This document shows, in pieces, positions 55,101-62,477 of a DNA stretch of 64,000 nt. The notes beneath the pieces were generated by a model. The model was not told the origin of the DNA, did not search any database, and saw only the letters and a list, made by a program, of their open reading frames with translations. Source of the stretch: CAZSHG01 sp964606695 [NCBI: uncultured bacterium] (GTDB lineage Bacteria > UBP14 > UBA6098); NCBI GenBank assembly GCA_964606695.1, contig CAZSHG010000007.1:46565-110564 (forward strand), written 5' to 3'. The first letter of the stretch is position 1, and each line of letters begins with the position of its first letter. A program made the translations under genes and the position numbers.

Positions 55101-55382
55101 TCGATAGAATCATTCTACTGCTACCCCAATCCGGCGGACAGGTTCACCAATTTTAGATACAAGATAAAATCACCGTCGTCTGATATTGATATAACAATAG
55201 ATATTTTCGATATTACCGGAAACAGGATAGCATCGCTGGAAAACACGGCACAGGCCGGTTCTCCGCACGAAACCGAGTGGGCGACCTCTCTGGTGGGAAG
55301 CGGAGTCTATTGGGCGAAGCTATCGGCGAAATCCGGAGAAAAAACCGCCACCGAGATGTTTCGGGTGGCAATAGCAAAATAA
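52167..55382 (+). CDS. secreted M6-type metalloprotease with FG-GAP-like repeats and sorting domain
   Basis: 1071 residues from a GTG, 6 bases after the PorV-like stop. A signal peptide (YILLSLLTIVGLAVSS) leads to an immune-inhibitor-A/M6-like domain with HEFGHQLGLVDLY (about 275; HExxHxxGxxD) and FSLMDNG. A middle beta region is followed by calcium-type FG-GAP/VCBS blades (SADLDGDGIDEVYTEA, VGDITGDGLPEVVAIDIDG, RADLDNDGVAREI, VADLDDDGAHEIMISG), about 580-900. The end is a sorting domain (FYCYPNPADRFTNF, GSGVYWAKL). It is a likely cargo encoded with its own secretion factors. Confidence 0.88.
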   Translation: MNNRPTYILLSLLTIVGLAVSSQLIIKGPSEPREFKRVEPWTPMVSDRNILNLERESMMAFPLPTRDTSVDTINVCVIRVEFQPDASSRTTGDGTFNYSPREEAEHPFDPPPHNRAYFESHMEALRRYYLAVSDSQVYVDFDVYPGGEELAYRLPDSMGYYGELGWMGGDIAERMQQFSRDAWELAISYHEFDTWAYDAFIIFHAGSDWQNDVASLYPDYVAWWPNIFIPTPDDLPTGYLKLPFTIDGVIEDCIIMPEHAWQDGQYVCLNGALAHEFGHQLGLVDLYNTGNFITEVGDFSLMDNGFGVGAQVCEITEENDTVCYNVYGAFPGYPDAWSRAYLGWELPLEVDSDTSDIVLQACELPMNDGTTIVKVPINSYEYYLVENRQDYFDYEKLDSLGYPTDFDFAYLKQDPNTGVIIGGSTGAPGDTIFTTSYDYLLPGHGCLVWHIDETAAYDDVDGNGINNFNDNTLQWDRDRKFVCLEEADGYQDLGFIVTYGEPQDYFGYPNKSQFTPWTNPNTSTNNGGATGISMTFSGVNFSPEIRVNLEFDQGAPTANVKTVVYPLYAPLNSADLDGDGIDEVYTEAYTYESGYYYGCVLIWRADGEPFIDNGYTVEGGEFDDHVITVPYPVAATVSSGRVTLPAVGDITGDGLPEVVAIDIDGYLHAWNPRNTDPSGMMTELSGFPVNAADSASRSVSLWDIEDDGAMEIIAFGAEEWFIYSGSGNKIGGADARGEIAGVAPFEDGIYVLARREASFLYEYDWFGNVVRQTQLDAGDISYITRADLDNDGVAREIIAVARSGMIFALDSAGNDIGDSPVTVDDTSLASPVVADLDDDGAHEIMISGRGGFYSYENNGFPTENSPFDYDDILAPPIFTGDYAILPSSSGNVLGVNLQGKSPANFPLSGGPSNATPCLFRDSNGEIGMALGSTNGSIFFWEGLTDSLDTDAWPMWGANSAHTFCQTAPGSDPALASDLSIESFYCYPNPADRFTNFRYKIKSPSSDIDITIDIFDITGNRIASLENTAQAGSPHETEWATSLVGSGVYWAKLSAKSGEKTATEMFRVAIAK

Positions 55383-55399
55383 AACATGCGGGAGGAAGC

Positions 55400-56368
55400 A
55401 TGTCCAGAATAATTATATTACTCGCATTAATAACATTAATTTTGACCTGTTACGCGACCTCGCCACTTCAGGGTTCGCTATATATGCCTGTCCTCGACCC
55501 GGATGAAGAAATTATCCTGCTGGCTCAGGCAGAGGAAGGCAATGAAGAAGCCCCTGAAGGCGACGAACAAGAGTCTTTCCCCGGCGAACAGCAGGAGGAA
55601 CTTTTCCAGAGCGAAAAACTGCGCGACCTAAAAACAAGCTTTCTGCTATCGCTTGTCGTGCCCGGCGCAGGAGAATTTTACGCGGGCAATTACATCAAGG
55701 CCGGAACCTTCTTCGCTCTCGAAGCTGGGATGTGGACCGGATATTTCGTTTTCAACAAAAAGGGCGACGACGGAATCGAGGAATACGAGGCTTTTGTCGA
55801 CGATCACTGGGATTTCGAATATTATTACAACTGGTTCGCTTATGAAATAGACTCGGCTGACATCTACACGGAACAGCTTCCGGTCGATACTGTCGATATT
55901 ACGATAGATACGGTTAGCGGCGACACCACTTATGTCTTCGAACCGAACAAGAATCACGATTACTACGAGATGATAGGCAAATACGACTGGTTCGTCCTCG
56001 GCTGGAACGATTTCGAAAACCGAGACGCCGTCCGCGATTCCACGCTTGACGTCCCTCGAACACAGCTCGATATTCTCAATGTCCTTCGTGGCGGTCAGGC
56101 GAACGCCTTCTTCCGTAGCGAATGGCGAAATCAATACATGGTCATGCGCAAAGAGGCCAACGACCAATACACCACCGCAAAATACTTCATCGGCGCGGCG
56201 ATTATGAACCATATCCTCAGTGCCTTCGACGCCGCATGGACGGCAAAACGTTCCAACGACCGCATTTACGAGGGATTCACCTTCCAGCCGACACTGGAAA
56301 CCAACATCGCCCTGGACAGCCGCGGCAACCCCGAACCCCGTTTAGTCCTCAATCTGGCGACATTCTAA
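55400..56368 (+). CDS. DUF5683-family envelope protein, long form
   Basis: 322 residues. An N-terminal signal (RIIILLALITLILTCYA) is followed by a very acidic segment (about 35-75, rich in Glu and Gln). The DUF5683 hallmark is LKTSFLLSLVVPGAGEFYAGNYIKAG near 90, with a hydrophobic helix after it, and a second helix near 285 (YFIGAAIMNHILSAFDAAW). A long aromatic/acidic region lies between. GGGAGGAAGC precedes the ATG. The function is unknown; family members are often linked to envelope and type IX genes. A start overlaps nothing upstream; its stop overlaps the next start (TAATG). Confidence 0.75.
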   Translation: MSRIIILLALITLILTCYATSPLQGSLYMPVLDPDEEIILLAQAEEGNEEAPEGDEQESFPGEQQEELFQSEKLRDLKTSFLLSLVVPGAGEFYAGNYIKAGTFFALEAGMWTGYFVFNKKGDDGIEEYEAFVDDHWDFEYYYNWFAYEIDSADIYTEQLPVDTVDITIDTVSGDTTYVFEPNKNHDYYEMIGKYDWFVLGWNDFENRDAVRDSTLDVPRTQLDILNVLRGGQANAFFRSEWRNQYMVMRKEANDQYTTAKYFIGAAIMNHILSAFDAAWTAKRSNDRIYEGFTFQPTLETNIALDSRGNPEPRLVLNLATF

Positions 56369-57078
56369 TGAAGACACTCCGCGTCATATCGCTCCTTTTA
56401 ATCCTCGCGATCGGGATATTCGCGCAGGTCACGCCAAACCCCTTTGGTGGCGGCGGTGATTTCCTCGAAGAGGAACGCATCGAGGACTACGGCAAATCCA
56501 AATGGGCGGCGGCGGCTCTGTCCATACTTGTCCCCGGCGCGGGACAGTTGTATCTGGGCGACAAACGCGCCGCTGGTTACTTCATGGCCGCGGAAGGCGC
56601 GGTATGGGGAACTTTTACCGGACTGACCGTTCGAGGCAACTGGCTCAAAGAAGAATACCGAAACTACTCTGCAATCCACGCAGGTGTCCACCCGGAGGGC
56701 AAAGACGACCAGTTCTTCGAGGACGTCCTGATGTTCGGAAGTCAGGAGACCTACGAGAACTGGTATCATCTGGTATATCGCGACGAGGTCGAGACATATC
56801 CGAACACCGAGGAATACTTCTGGGAATGGACCTCCGACGAGGAATGGGATACTTACGCAGACATACGTTCCGAAAGCGAAACCGCTTACCGCAACGCCAA
56901 AATCGCTCTGGCCGCCGGACTTATAAACCGCGTGATTAGCGTAGTTCACGTCATGCGCTACCAACCGCCCGAACCGGATTTATCCGAAAGCGGAATTAAC
57001 CTCCGCCCGATCGCCTTCACCGAACAGGCTCCCGCCGGAAGATTGAGCCTGGGTGTCGGCGTCTCCGGGGAATTCTAA
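56368..57078 (+). CDS. DUF5683-family envelope protein, short form
   Basis: 236 residues, starting in a TAATG overlap with the paralogue upstream. Signal peptide RVISLLLILAIGIFA; a Gly-rich NPFGGGGDF; then the hallmark AALSILVPGAGQLYLGDKRAAGYFMAAEG and a second helix near 185 (NAKIALAAGLINRVISVVHVMRY). The pattern of two hydrophobic hairpins flanking an aromatic/acidic insert is shared with the upstream protein, which points to an ancestral duplication. Translational coupling suggests they form a complex. Confidence 0.75.
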   Translation: MKTLRVISLLLILAIGIFAQVTPNPFGGGGDFLEEERIEDYGKSKWAAAALSILVPGAGQLYLGDKRAAGYFMAAEGAVWGTFTGLTVRGNWLKEEYRNYSAIHAGVHPEGKDDQFFEDVLMFGSQETYENWYHLVYRDEVETYPNTEEYFWEWTSDEEWDTYADIRSESETAYRNAKIALAAGLINRVISVVHVMRYQPPEPDLSESGINLRPIAFTEQAPAGRLSLGVGVSGEF

Positions 57079-57129
57079 GGCGAAACTCTCGTCCAATTTG
57101 TCATTAAATAAGTCAAAATTCCCGTTTTT

Positions 57130-57264
57130 TCAGTCGAGATAATCATTTTCTCCTTTATCGATAACATCTTTTACTGCACTAAATACAGTTTCTAATGCAT
57201 CGATATTATTTTCTACTTCATCATTTTTTGGGAAATTTTTCGATTTCTGAAGATTTTCGGTCGG
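57130..57264 (-). repeat. 21-nt-phased segment continuing in frame past the queH stop (array C)
   Basis: On the minus strand, immediately after the queH TAA (57265-57267), the same frame stays open for 44 codons to TGA at 57130. It reads as heptads (VENNIDA, LETVFSA, VKDVIDK, GENDYLD) that would form an acidic coiled coil. Adjacent 21-base units share 10-15 of 21 positions by eye. There is no start codon of its own with a ribosome site. It could be an eroded extension of queH or a repeat array with no protein product. Confidence 0.45.
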
Positions 57265-57822
57265 TTAAGCGCCTCTGCGAAGCTCTTCGCGATCTTTTTC
57301 CGCTTCGTATTCGCTGAAGATACATCCGCACCAACGCTGGCGGTATAAACCCGCCTTCTTGCTGGCGGTGATTCCCCTTCCCCATAGTGGTCTGAAATCG
57401 CGATACAGGAATTTCGTGCTCTCATCGTCGGCGATCCTCTCCGCGATTTCGCGGATTTCATCGTGCATTTGATATTTTGAATAAAGGAGAGTCGTCGTGA
57501 AGGCCTCGAAACCGTTTTCGTGGGCGGTTCTCGCCGTAGCGCGAAGGCGATCTTTGTAGCAAGCGAGACATCGGACGCCGAATTCGGGGTTTTCGAGGAG
57601 CATCGTTAAATTATCGACAAGATCGTAATTATCGTCGTAGATGACCGGTAAATCGGCCTGGTCGGATAATTCGACAAGCGCCTGCCGACGCTTTTTCCAT
57701 TCTCCGTATGGATGTATGCTCGGGTTATACCAATATCCGGTAATGTCGAAACCCCCATCCCGTAAGGATTCGACGACTTTAATGGCGCACGGTGCACAGC
57801 AGATGTGGAGGAGGATTTTCAT
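57265..57822 (-). CDS. queH: epoxyqueuosine reductase QueH
   Basis: 185 residues. The DUF208/QueH pattern is clear: HICCAPCAIKVVESL, GYWYNPSIHPYGEWKKR, CLACYKDRLRATA, and GLYRQRWCGCIFSE. The Cys pairs bind iron-sulfur and a metal centre. QueH replaces QueG and makes queuosine in tRNA. Its ATG overlaps the ABC transporter stop by one base (TGATG), so it is the last gene of the holA operon. Downstream, the same frame remains open for 44 codons after the stop (see 57130-57264). Confidence 0.94.
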   Translation of the reverse strand: MKILLHICCAPCAIKVVESLRDGGFDITGYWYNPSIHPYGEWKKRRQALVELSDQADLPVIYDDNYDLVDNLTMLLENPEFGVRCLACYKDRLRATARTAHENGFEAFTTTLLYSKYQMHDEIREIAERIADDESTKFLYRDFRPLWGRGITASKKAGLYRQRWCGCIFSEYEAEKDREELRRGA

Positions 57823-59687
57823 CAGGAAATGTTATCGAGGATTTTGCCGAACTGAGTATCGTGCAATGATTTATACATTCCACCCCTCGCCAGGAGTTCG
57901 CCGTGTTTGCCCATCTCGACAATCTCGCCGTTCGATAACACTACGATTTTGTGTGCGTTCACGATGGTGCTCAGTCTGTGCGCGATTACTACCGCCGTTC
58001 GCCCCTTCATCAGCCGGTCGATAGCCTCCTGCACCAGCCTTTCTGATTCCGTATCCAGCGAACTGGTGGCCTCGTCGAAAATAAGTATAGGTGGGTTTTT
58101 CAGAATAGCTCGCGCGATGGCGATCCTCTGCCTTTCCCCGCCGGAAAGCTTGGTGCCGCGGTCGCCTATCATCGTGTCCAGCCCTTGCGGTAATTTCTCG
58201 ATGAAGTTCCACGCGTTCGCCGCTTTGGCCGCTTCGATAATTTCCGCTTCCGGCCAATTCGAATGGCCGTAGGCGATATTCGCGCGGACGCTGTCGTTGA
58301 AAAGTATCACTTCCTGCGTTACGATTCCCATCAGCGTTCGCAGGCCGGATATGTCGAGATCGCTTAAGTCGTGACCGTCGAGTAAAATCTGCCCTTCGGT
58401 CGGGTCGTAAAAACGCGGAATCATATCCGCCAGTGTCGATTTGCCCGCACCGGAAGGCCCCACCAACGCGACAATCTCGCCCTTGTTAATCTCCAGGTTG
58501 ATGTTATGTAGTGCATAGTCTTCGACTCCTTCGTAATGGAAACTAACACGGTCGAATTTGATTTCATTATCGAACCCGGTTACGGGAATCGCAACAGGTT
58601 TGTTTTTAATATTCGGGGGGGTGTCCAGTAGCTGGAATACACGTTTCGCGGCGGCAAGACCGGTATTGATTCGTGCGAATTTGTCACTGAACATCTTCAC
58701 AGGTTGCATGATCAAAAAGAGCACGAAGATGTATTGCATGAAGGATTCCGGAGGAATGCCCTTGCCCGTGAGGATTCTAGGCCCCATAAATATCAATACA
58801 CCCACCGCGATAGCCGTCGCAATCATCTCGTTAAAAGGTCCCGCCAACCGACGCACACGTATGCCTTTGAGGACATTCTTAAGATAGTCGTTGGCGTAAC
58901 TCGAAAAGCGTTTCAGCTCGAATTTCCCCATATCGAAGGCTTTCACCACGCGGATGCCGTTGGTTGTCTCCTGAAGCACGCTGACCGCGTCGGCCATGCG
59001 TTCCTGGCTTTTAGTCGAATAATGCCGTAGCTTTTTCCCGATTCTGTCCAGTAAGAGAGCGACAAGCGGTAACAGTGCGGTGATTATAAGCGTCAACTGC
59101 CAATCGATGAACAGCAGGATGATGTAATAGAGCACGATGGATAGCGGGTCGCGGATCAAATCCGCCACAGACACCGAAATTGAATCCTGCATCGTCTGGA
59201 CGTCGGACACTATGCGACTGATTATCTCGCCGGTTCGGCTCTTATGGAAAAATGACAGAGATAGCCTGTGGACGTGCTCGAACAGCTTCTTCCTATAGTC
59301 GTTCATTATCCCCTGTAGGGCGACGCTTGTCAGAACGGTTTGCCAATAGAGAAAGAAGTTCTTTGAGAACATTATAATAATTAACAGGACACAAAAATTA
59401 ATCAGTGTGTCGAGCCTGGTTTCCTTATAAACGATAGGGTCGAGTTTCGACTGGAATTTGACCTTCCATTGGTCGATCAGGTCGCCGGCTTCGAGGGTTT
59501 CCTCGCGCTGTTGCTGAATATTCTGTAGTGTGCCGCCTTCGGGAGTGAATAATGTCCGCGTTACCGGCGCGACCATATAGACAAGTGCGACGTTGCTCAC
59601 GGTGAAGAACACCATCGCGAGAATGCCCGCCGACAGCGGCAACCAATAGGGCAAGAGGGATTTAGTAAGTCGTATGAAAACCTTCAT
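57822..59687 (-). CDS. MsbA-like ABC exporter
   Basis: 621 residues, a half-transporter with fused domains. Six membrane helices span about 15-330. The ATPase has Walker A ALVGPSGAGKSTLADMIPRF near 415, the Q-loop TQEVILFND, the signature LSGGERQRIAIARAIL and Walker B ILIFDEATSSLD. The pattern fits the lipid A exporter/multidrug family; two copies would form the pump. It is 12 bases after the preceding gene and shares the queH overlap. The substrate is unproven. Confidence 0.92.
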   Translation of the reverse strand: MKVFIRLTKSLLPYWLPLSAGILAMVFFTVSNVALVYMVAPVTRTLFTPEGGTLQNIQQQREETLEAGDLIDQWKVKFQSKLDPIVYKETRLDTLINFCVLLIIIMFSKNFFLYWQTVLTSVALQGIMNDYRKKLFEHVHRLSLSFFHKSRTGEIISRIVSDVQTMQDSISVSVADLIRDPLSIVLYYIILLFIDWQLTLIITALLPLVALLLDRIGKKLRHYSTKSQERMADAVSVLQETTNGIRVVKAFDMGKFELKRFSSYANDYLKNVLKGIRVRRLAGPFNEMIATAIAVGVLIFMGPRILTGKGIPPESFMQYIFVLFLIMQPVKMFSDKFARINTGLAAAKRVFQLLDTPPNIKNKPVAIPVTGFDNEIKFDRVSFHYEGVEDYALHNINLEINKGEIVALVGPSGAGKSTLADMIPRFYDPTEGQILLDGHDLSDLDISGLRTLMGIVTQEVILFNDSVRANIAYGHSNWPEAEIIEAAKAANAWNFIEKLPQGLDTMIGDRGTKLSGGERQRIAIARAILKNPPILIFDEATSSLDTESERLVQEAIDRLMKGRTAVVIAHRLSTIVNAHKIVVLSNGEIVEMGKHGELLARGGMYKSLHDTQFGKILDNIS

Positions 59688-59699
59688 GCCGGCTTTCTT

Positions 59700-60245
59700 T
59701 TAATTTTCTTTGGCCTCGTGGAAAATATCCACAAGCCCGGCTTTGCGGAGCCAAAAATGTAGTCGCGCGGTTTCGCCCGATGTCAGGCCGAATGTGATAG
59801 AGAGTATCGACATCGGTATCTGCGGCAGTGTATAAGCGTCGCCGAAACCTAACTTACCGACGAATAGCACGATTATACCGAACGCTACGAAGACCACAAA
59901 AATGATGATATTGATGATATCATCAAGTATATTCGGTTTTGTGATACCTTCGGCTTCGACGACACCTGTATGATGTCCCTTGTGCCATTTGAGATACTGC
60001 AGGCCGCTTCGAATAAGACCGAAATTAACCGCAATTGCGGCAATCCAGATAGCTGGAAGGCAGATGTGCACGATTCCGCGGTCTTTGAAAAGCGGCATGC
60101 CGTGAAAAGACATCATAATAGCGAAAACGACGACGATTAAAGCGCTTATCAAAGATAGCCAGCCGCGAAATGCAAGGTCGAATTTAATGCGTTTTATCTC
60201 ATCGGACGAAAGAGTTCTTGTTTTACTCGATTTATTATCCGTCAT
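59700..60245 (-). CDS. membrane protein of unknown function, four helices
   Basis: 181 residues. Four hydrophobic segments (about 30-47, 55-80, 108-132 and 138-155) are separated by charged loops, with an N-terminal charged tail (KSSKTRTLSSDEIKRIKF). The ATG directly follows the holA stop (TAAATG) with GGAGA inside holA as its ribosome site, so translation is coupled. No family is recognised; the position before the exporter suggests an envelope role. Confidence 0.65.
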   Translation of the reverse strand: MTDNKSSKTRTLSSDEIKRIKFDLAFRGWLSLISALIVVVFAIMMSFHGMPLFKDRGIVHICLPAIWIAAIAVNFGLIRSGLQYLKWHKGHHTGVVEAEGITKPNILDDIINIIIFVVFVAFGIIVLFVGKLGFGDAYTLPQIPMSILSITFGLTSGETARLHFWLRKAGLVDIFHEAKEN

Positions 60246-61232
60246 TTATTCTCCATATTTCAATGTTTCCGCGAGTGCGATTATCTCCGTAACCGCCTGA
60301 CGTTCAGTGACCTTTCCGGTCTTTATTGCGATATCCGCGTCCGCCGCACCTTTGATAATCTCATGCAACTCCGTTTTTCTCCATTTACGAACCCAGTTCA
60401 CGTAGTTTTTTCTCTTCCATCCCGGTATCCTAACTTTTTTCATGCCATCAGGGTCGGATTTCAACCTTAAAAGCGTCATCAATTCATTTTTCAGGAAAGC
60501 GATCATCATCGTGCCGGATTCGCCGAACTCGAAAAGCCTTTCGGCGGCTTCAAGCGATTGGGCGAAATCTTTCGACGCGAAGCTGTCCGAAAGCGTAAAG
60601 ATATTCGCGCTTCTGGAATGTGCGGTCATTTTATCTATAATTTCGACTGACAGAGGTTCATCTTGAACTAAAAGGGCAAATTTGTCCAGTTCCGAATCCA
60701 GCGTTTGCAGGTTCACACCTACCCTCTGAACGAGATGAGAAGCCACTGTCCGATCCATATCTATTCCCTTATCCAACGCCAATTGTAAAACCCAGGAGAT
60801 CATTTCCCTGTCATTGGCGATTTCACAACTTACCGGTTCAAGGATTTTCGAAAATAATTTGTGATAAGAAGTTGTTTTTCTCGACGGTGTTGCTTCGATA
60901 ATTAGAATACACTCGTTCGGAATTTGGAAATCTTTAAAACCATCATGGACACTCTTTCGGCATCTTTCGGCTTCACGCAGAATAACGAGGCGTTTATCGG
61001 CCATCATGGGCAGTGCCAGAATGGCATCGAATAGTTCCTTGCCGTCGCCGATGTCTTTACCCCAGAATTCGTCGAAATTGAATTCGGCGAAATCCGGCGA
61101 CACTACACTACGTTTAATCACTACGATAAAAGCCTGTTTGAGGTAAGACTCCTCTCCGAAGAGATAATACCCTTCGGCTATGTCGCCTTCCTCTATCGTT
61201 CCCAGAATATTTTTAAAATCTTCGGGTTTCAT
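60246..61232 (-). CDS. holA: DNA polymerase III subunit delta
   Basis: 328 residues. The clamp-loader delta fold is visible: YYLFGEESYLKQAFI near the N-terminus, AILALPMMADKRLVILREAE, CILIIEATPSRKTTSY, and the C-terminal helical collar (SANIFTLSDSFASKDFAQSLEAAERLFEFGESG). Delta opens the sliding clamp; it has no ATPase site, as here. The ATG follows a weak A-rich leader. It is the first gene of a four-gene operon with a membrane protein, an ABC exporter and queH. Confidence 0.9.
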   Translation of the reverse strand: MKPEDFKNILGTIEEGDIAEGYYLFGEESYLKQAFIVVIKRSVVSPDFAEFNFDEFWGKDIGDGKELFDAILALPMMADKRLVILREAERCRKSVHDGFKDFQIPNECILIIEATPSRKTTSYHKLFSKILEPVSCEIANDREMISWVLQLALDKGIDMDRTVASHLVQRVGVNLQTLDSELDKFALLVQDEPLSVEIIDKMTAHSRSANIFTLSDSFASKDFAQSLEAAERLFEFGESGTMMIAFLKNELMTLLRLKSDPDGMKKVRIPGWKRKNYVNWVRKWRKTELHEIIKGAADADIAIKTGKVTERQAVTEIIALAETLKYGE

Positions 61233-61347
61233 AGAACGATATAATAGTTTCCAAATCCCTCCACGTCAATCAATACTTGTCGATAATCGATCTATCTTCG
61301 TAAAAAACAGGATATGTTATCAATTGCTTAAATTTCTTTGAAATAAC

Positions 61348-61376
61348 TTGACTATCATATACCTATAATGTATATT
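61348..61376 (+). promoter_or_regulatory. putative promoter of the 61432 gene
   Basis: TTGACT (61348-61353) and TATATT (61371-61376), 17-base spacing. The start codon is 55 bases on. Confidence 0.65.
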
Positions 61377-61431
61377 CACAACAATACTCCTCTGAATTCG
61401 GGGGGCGCGTAATCACATCTCTGGTGGGTTG

Positions 61432-62334
61432 ATGAATAGAAGGTTTTCATTTTCTTCAATATTAACGCTACTCCTTCTCTGTAGCCTTTACGCGAATTGG
61501 AGTTTGGACTGGACTGGAGAGCCGGGTTATGAGACTGACGGCGTGGAACCGGATGAAGGTCTTATTGCCGCACCCTACCGGTTCAAAATTAAATTCAATA
61601 CAGACGATCCCTCGCTAAAGCCCAAATGGGTTAAACTGAATATCGACCTTGACGAGGACGGCAAATTCGGCCCGGACGAACAATATGACCTTGAACCTGA
61701 ATCCCAGAATTCCAACATCTGGGCAATCGACCTGAAAATCCCGATATCCGAGGGTAGAACTCAACGCCAGCATATCGCGTATTATTTCGTAGCGAACACG
61801 GAAAACGTAATAAAGACAAGCCAGTTGACCTACGGTCCAATCGTGGGAGGATTCAACAATTCTTTTATAATCGAAGGCCGTGGCTGGTTTATCGACGAAG
61901 CGCTTCTGCCGATGGAATTTAGAACGATGGAACAGCCCGACCGCATCGTTATAACGAATACAAGCGCGTCCGTTTCGAGAATCGCGTTGTCTCTTCCACA
62001 AGATTTCCCCGGCCCCTTCCATCCTCTGGACGACGTCAATTCGATGGAAACAAACGGATTTGTTATCAGCGCAATTGTTACGGACATGCAGGAAGATCGA
62101 CTGCTGGACGAAGATTTCAATCAGGCGAATTCCGAAGACGTCATCACTTTCGAAAGAAAAATCGCCGAAGACGAGGTTTTCGGTATAGGGAAAACCTCAT
62201 ACGGAGACGTAATAGAACCGGGTAAATCCGTGGCGATATGGTTACAATTGAGAGCACCCGCTACAACCGAGGGCGAGGGGGCATTCGAAGACCAGATGGT
62301 ATATATTAAACTCGAAGTCGAACCCGTCAATTAA
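61432..62334 (+). CDS. secreted protein of unknown function
   Basis: 300 residues. Signal peptide: FSSILTLLLLCSLYANW. The mature part begins with an acidic beta region (DLDEDGKFGPDEQYDLEPE) that has a calcium-site look. GGFNNSFIIEGRGWFIDEAL and the NSEDVITFERKIAEDEVFGIG region suggest Ig-like beta sandwiches. There is no sorting domain, unlike most secreted proteins here, so it may stay in the periplasm. GGTGG precedes the ATG weakly. No named family is recognised. Confidence 0.6.
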   Translation: MNRRFSFSSILTLLLLCSLYANWSLDWTGEPGYETDGVEPDEGLIAAPYRFKIKFNTDDPSLKPKWVKLNIDLDEDGKFGPDEQYDLEPESQNSNIWAIDLKIPISEGRTQRQHIAYYFVANTENVIKTSQLTYGPIVGGFNNSFIIEGRGWFIDEALLPMEFRTMEQPDRIVITNTSASVSRIALSLPQDFPGPFHPLDDVNSMETNGFVISAIVTDMQEDRLLDEDFNQANSEDVITFERKIAEDEVFGIGKTSYGDVIEPGKSVAIWLQLRAPATTEGEGAFEDQMVYIKLEVEPVN

Positions 62335-62477
62335 CCTTTTTGAGGAGATAGTAAGATAATAGGGATTATTTAACCTAAAATAATTTATTAGTTCGGATAT
62401 ACGAAATGAAAACGGATGAACAACAGGTATCTTTTTTTGACAGAATTTAGAGTTAATCTAACTACCGGGAGGAAGAG

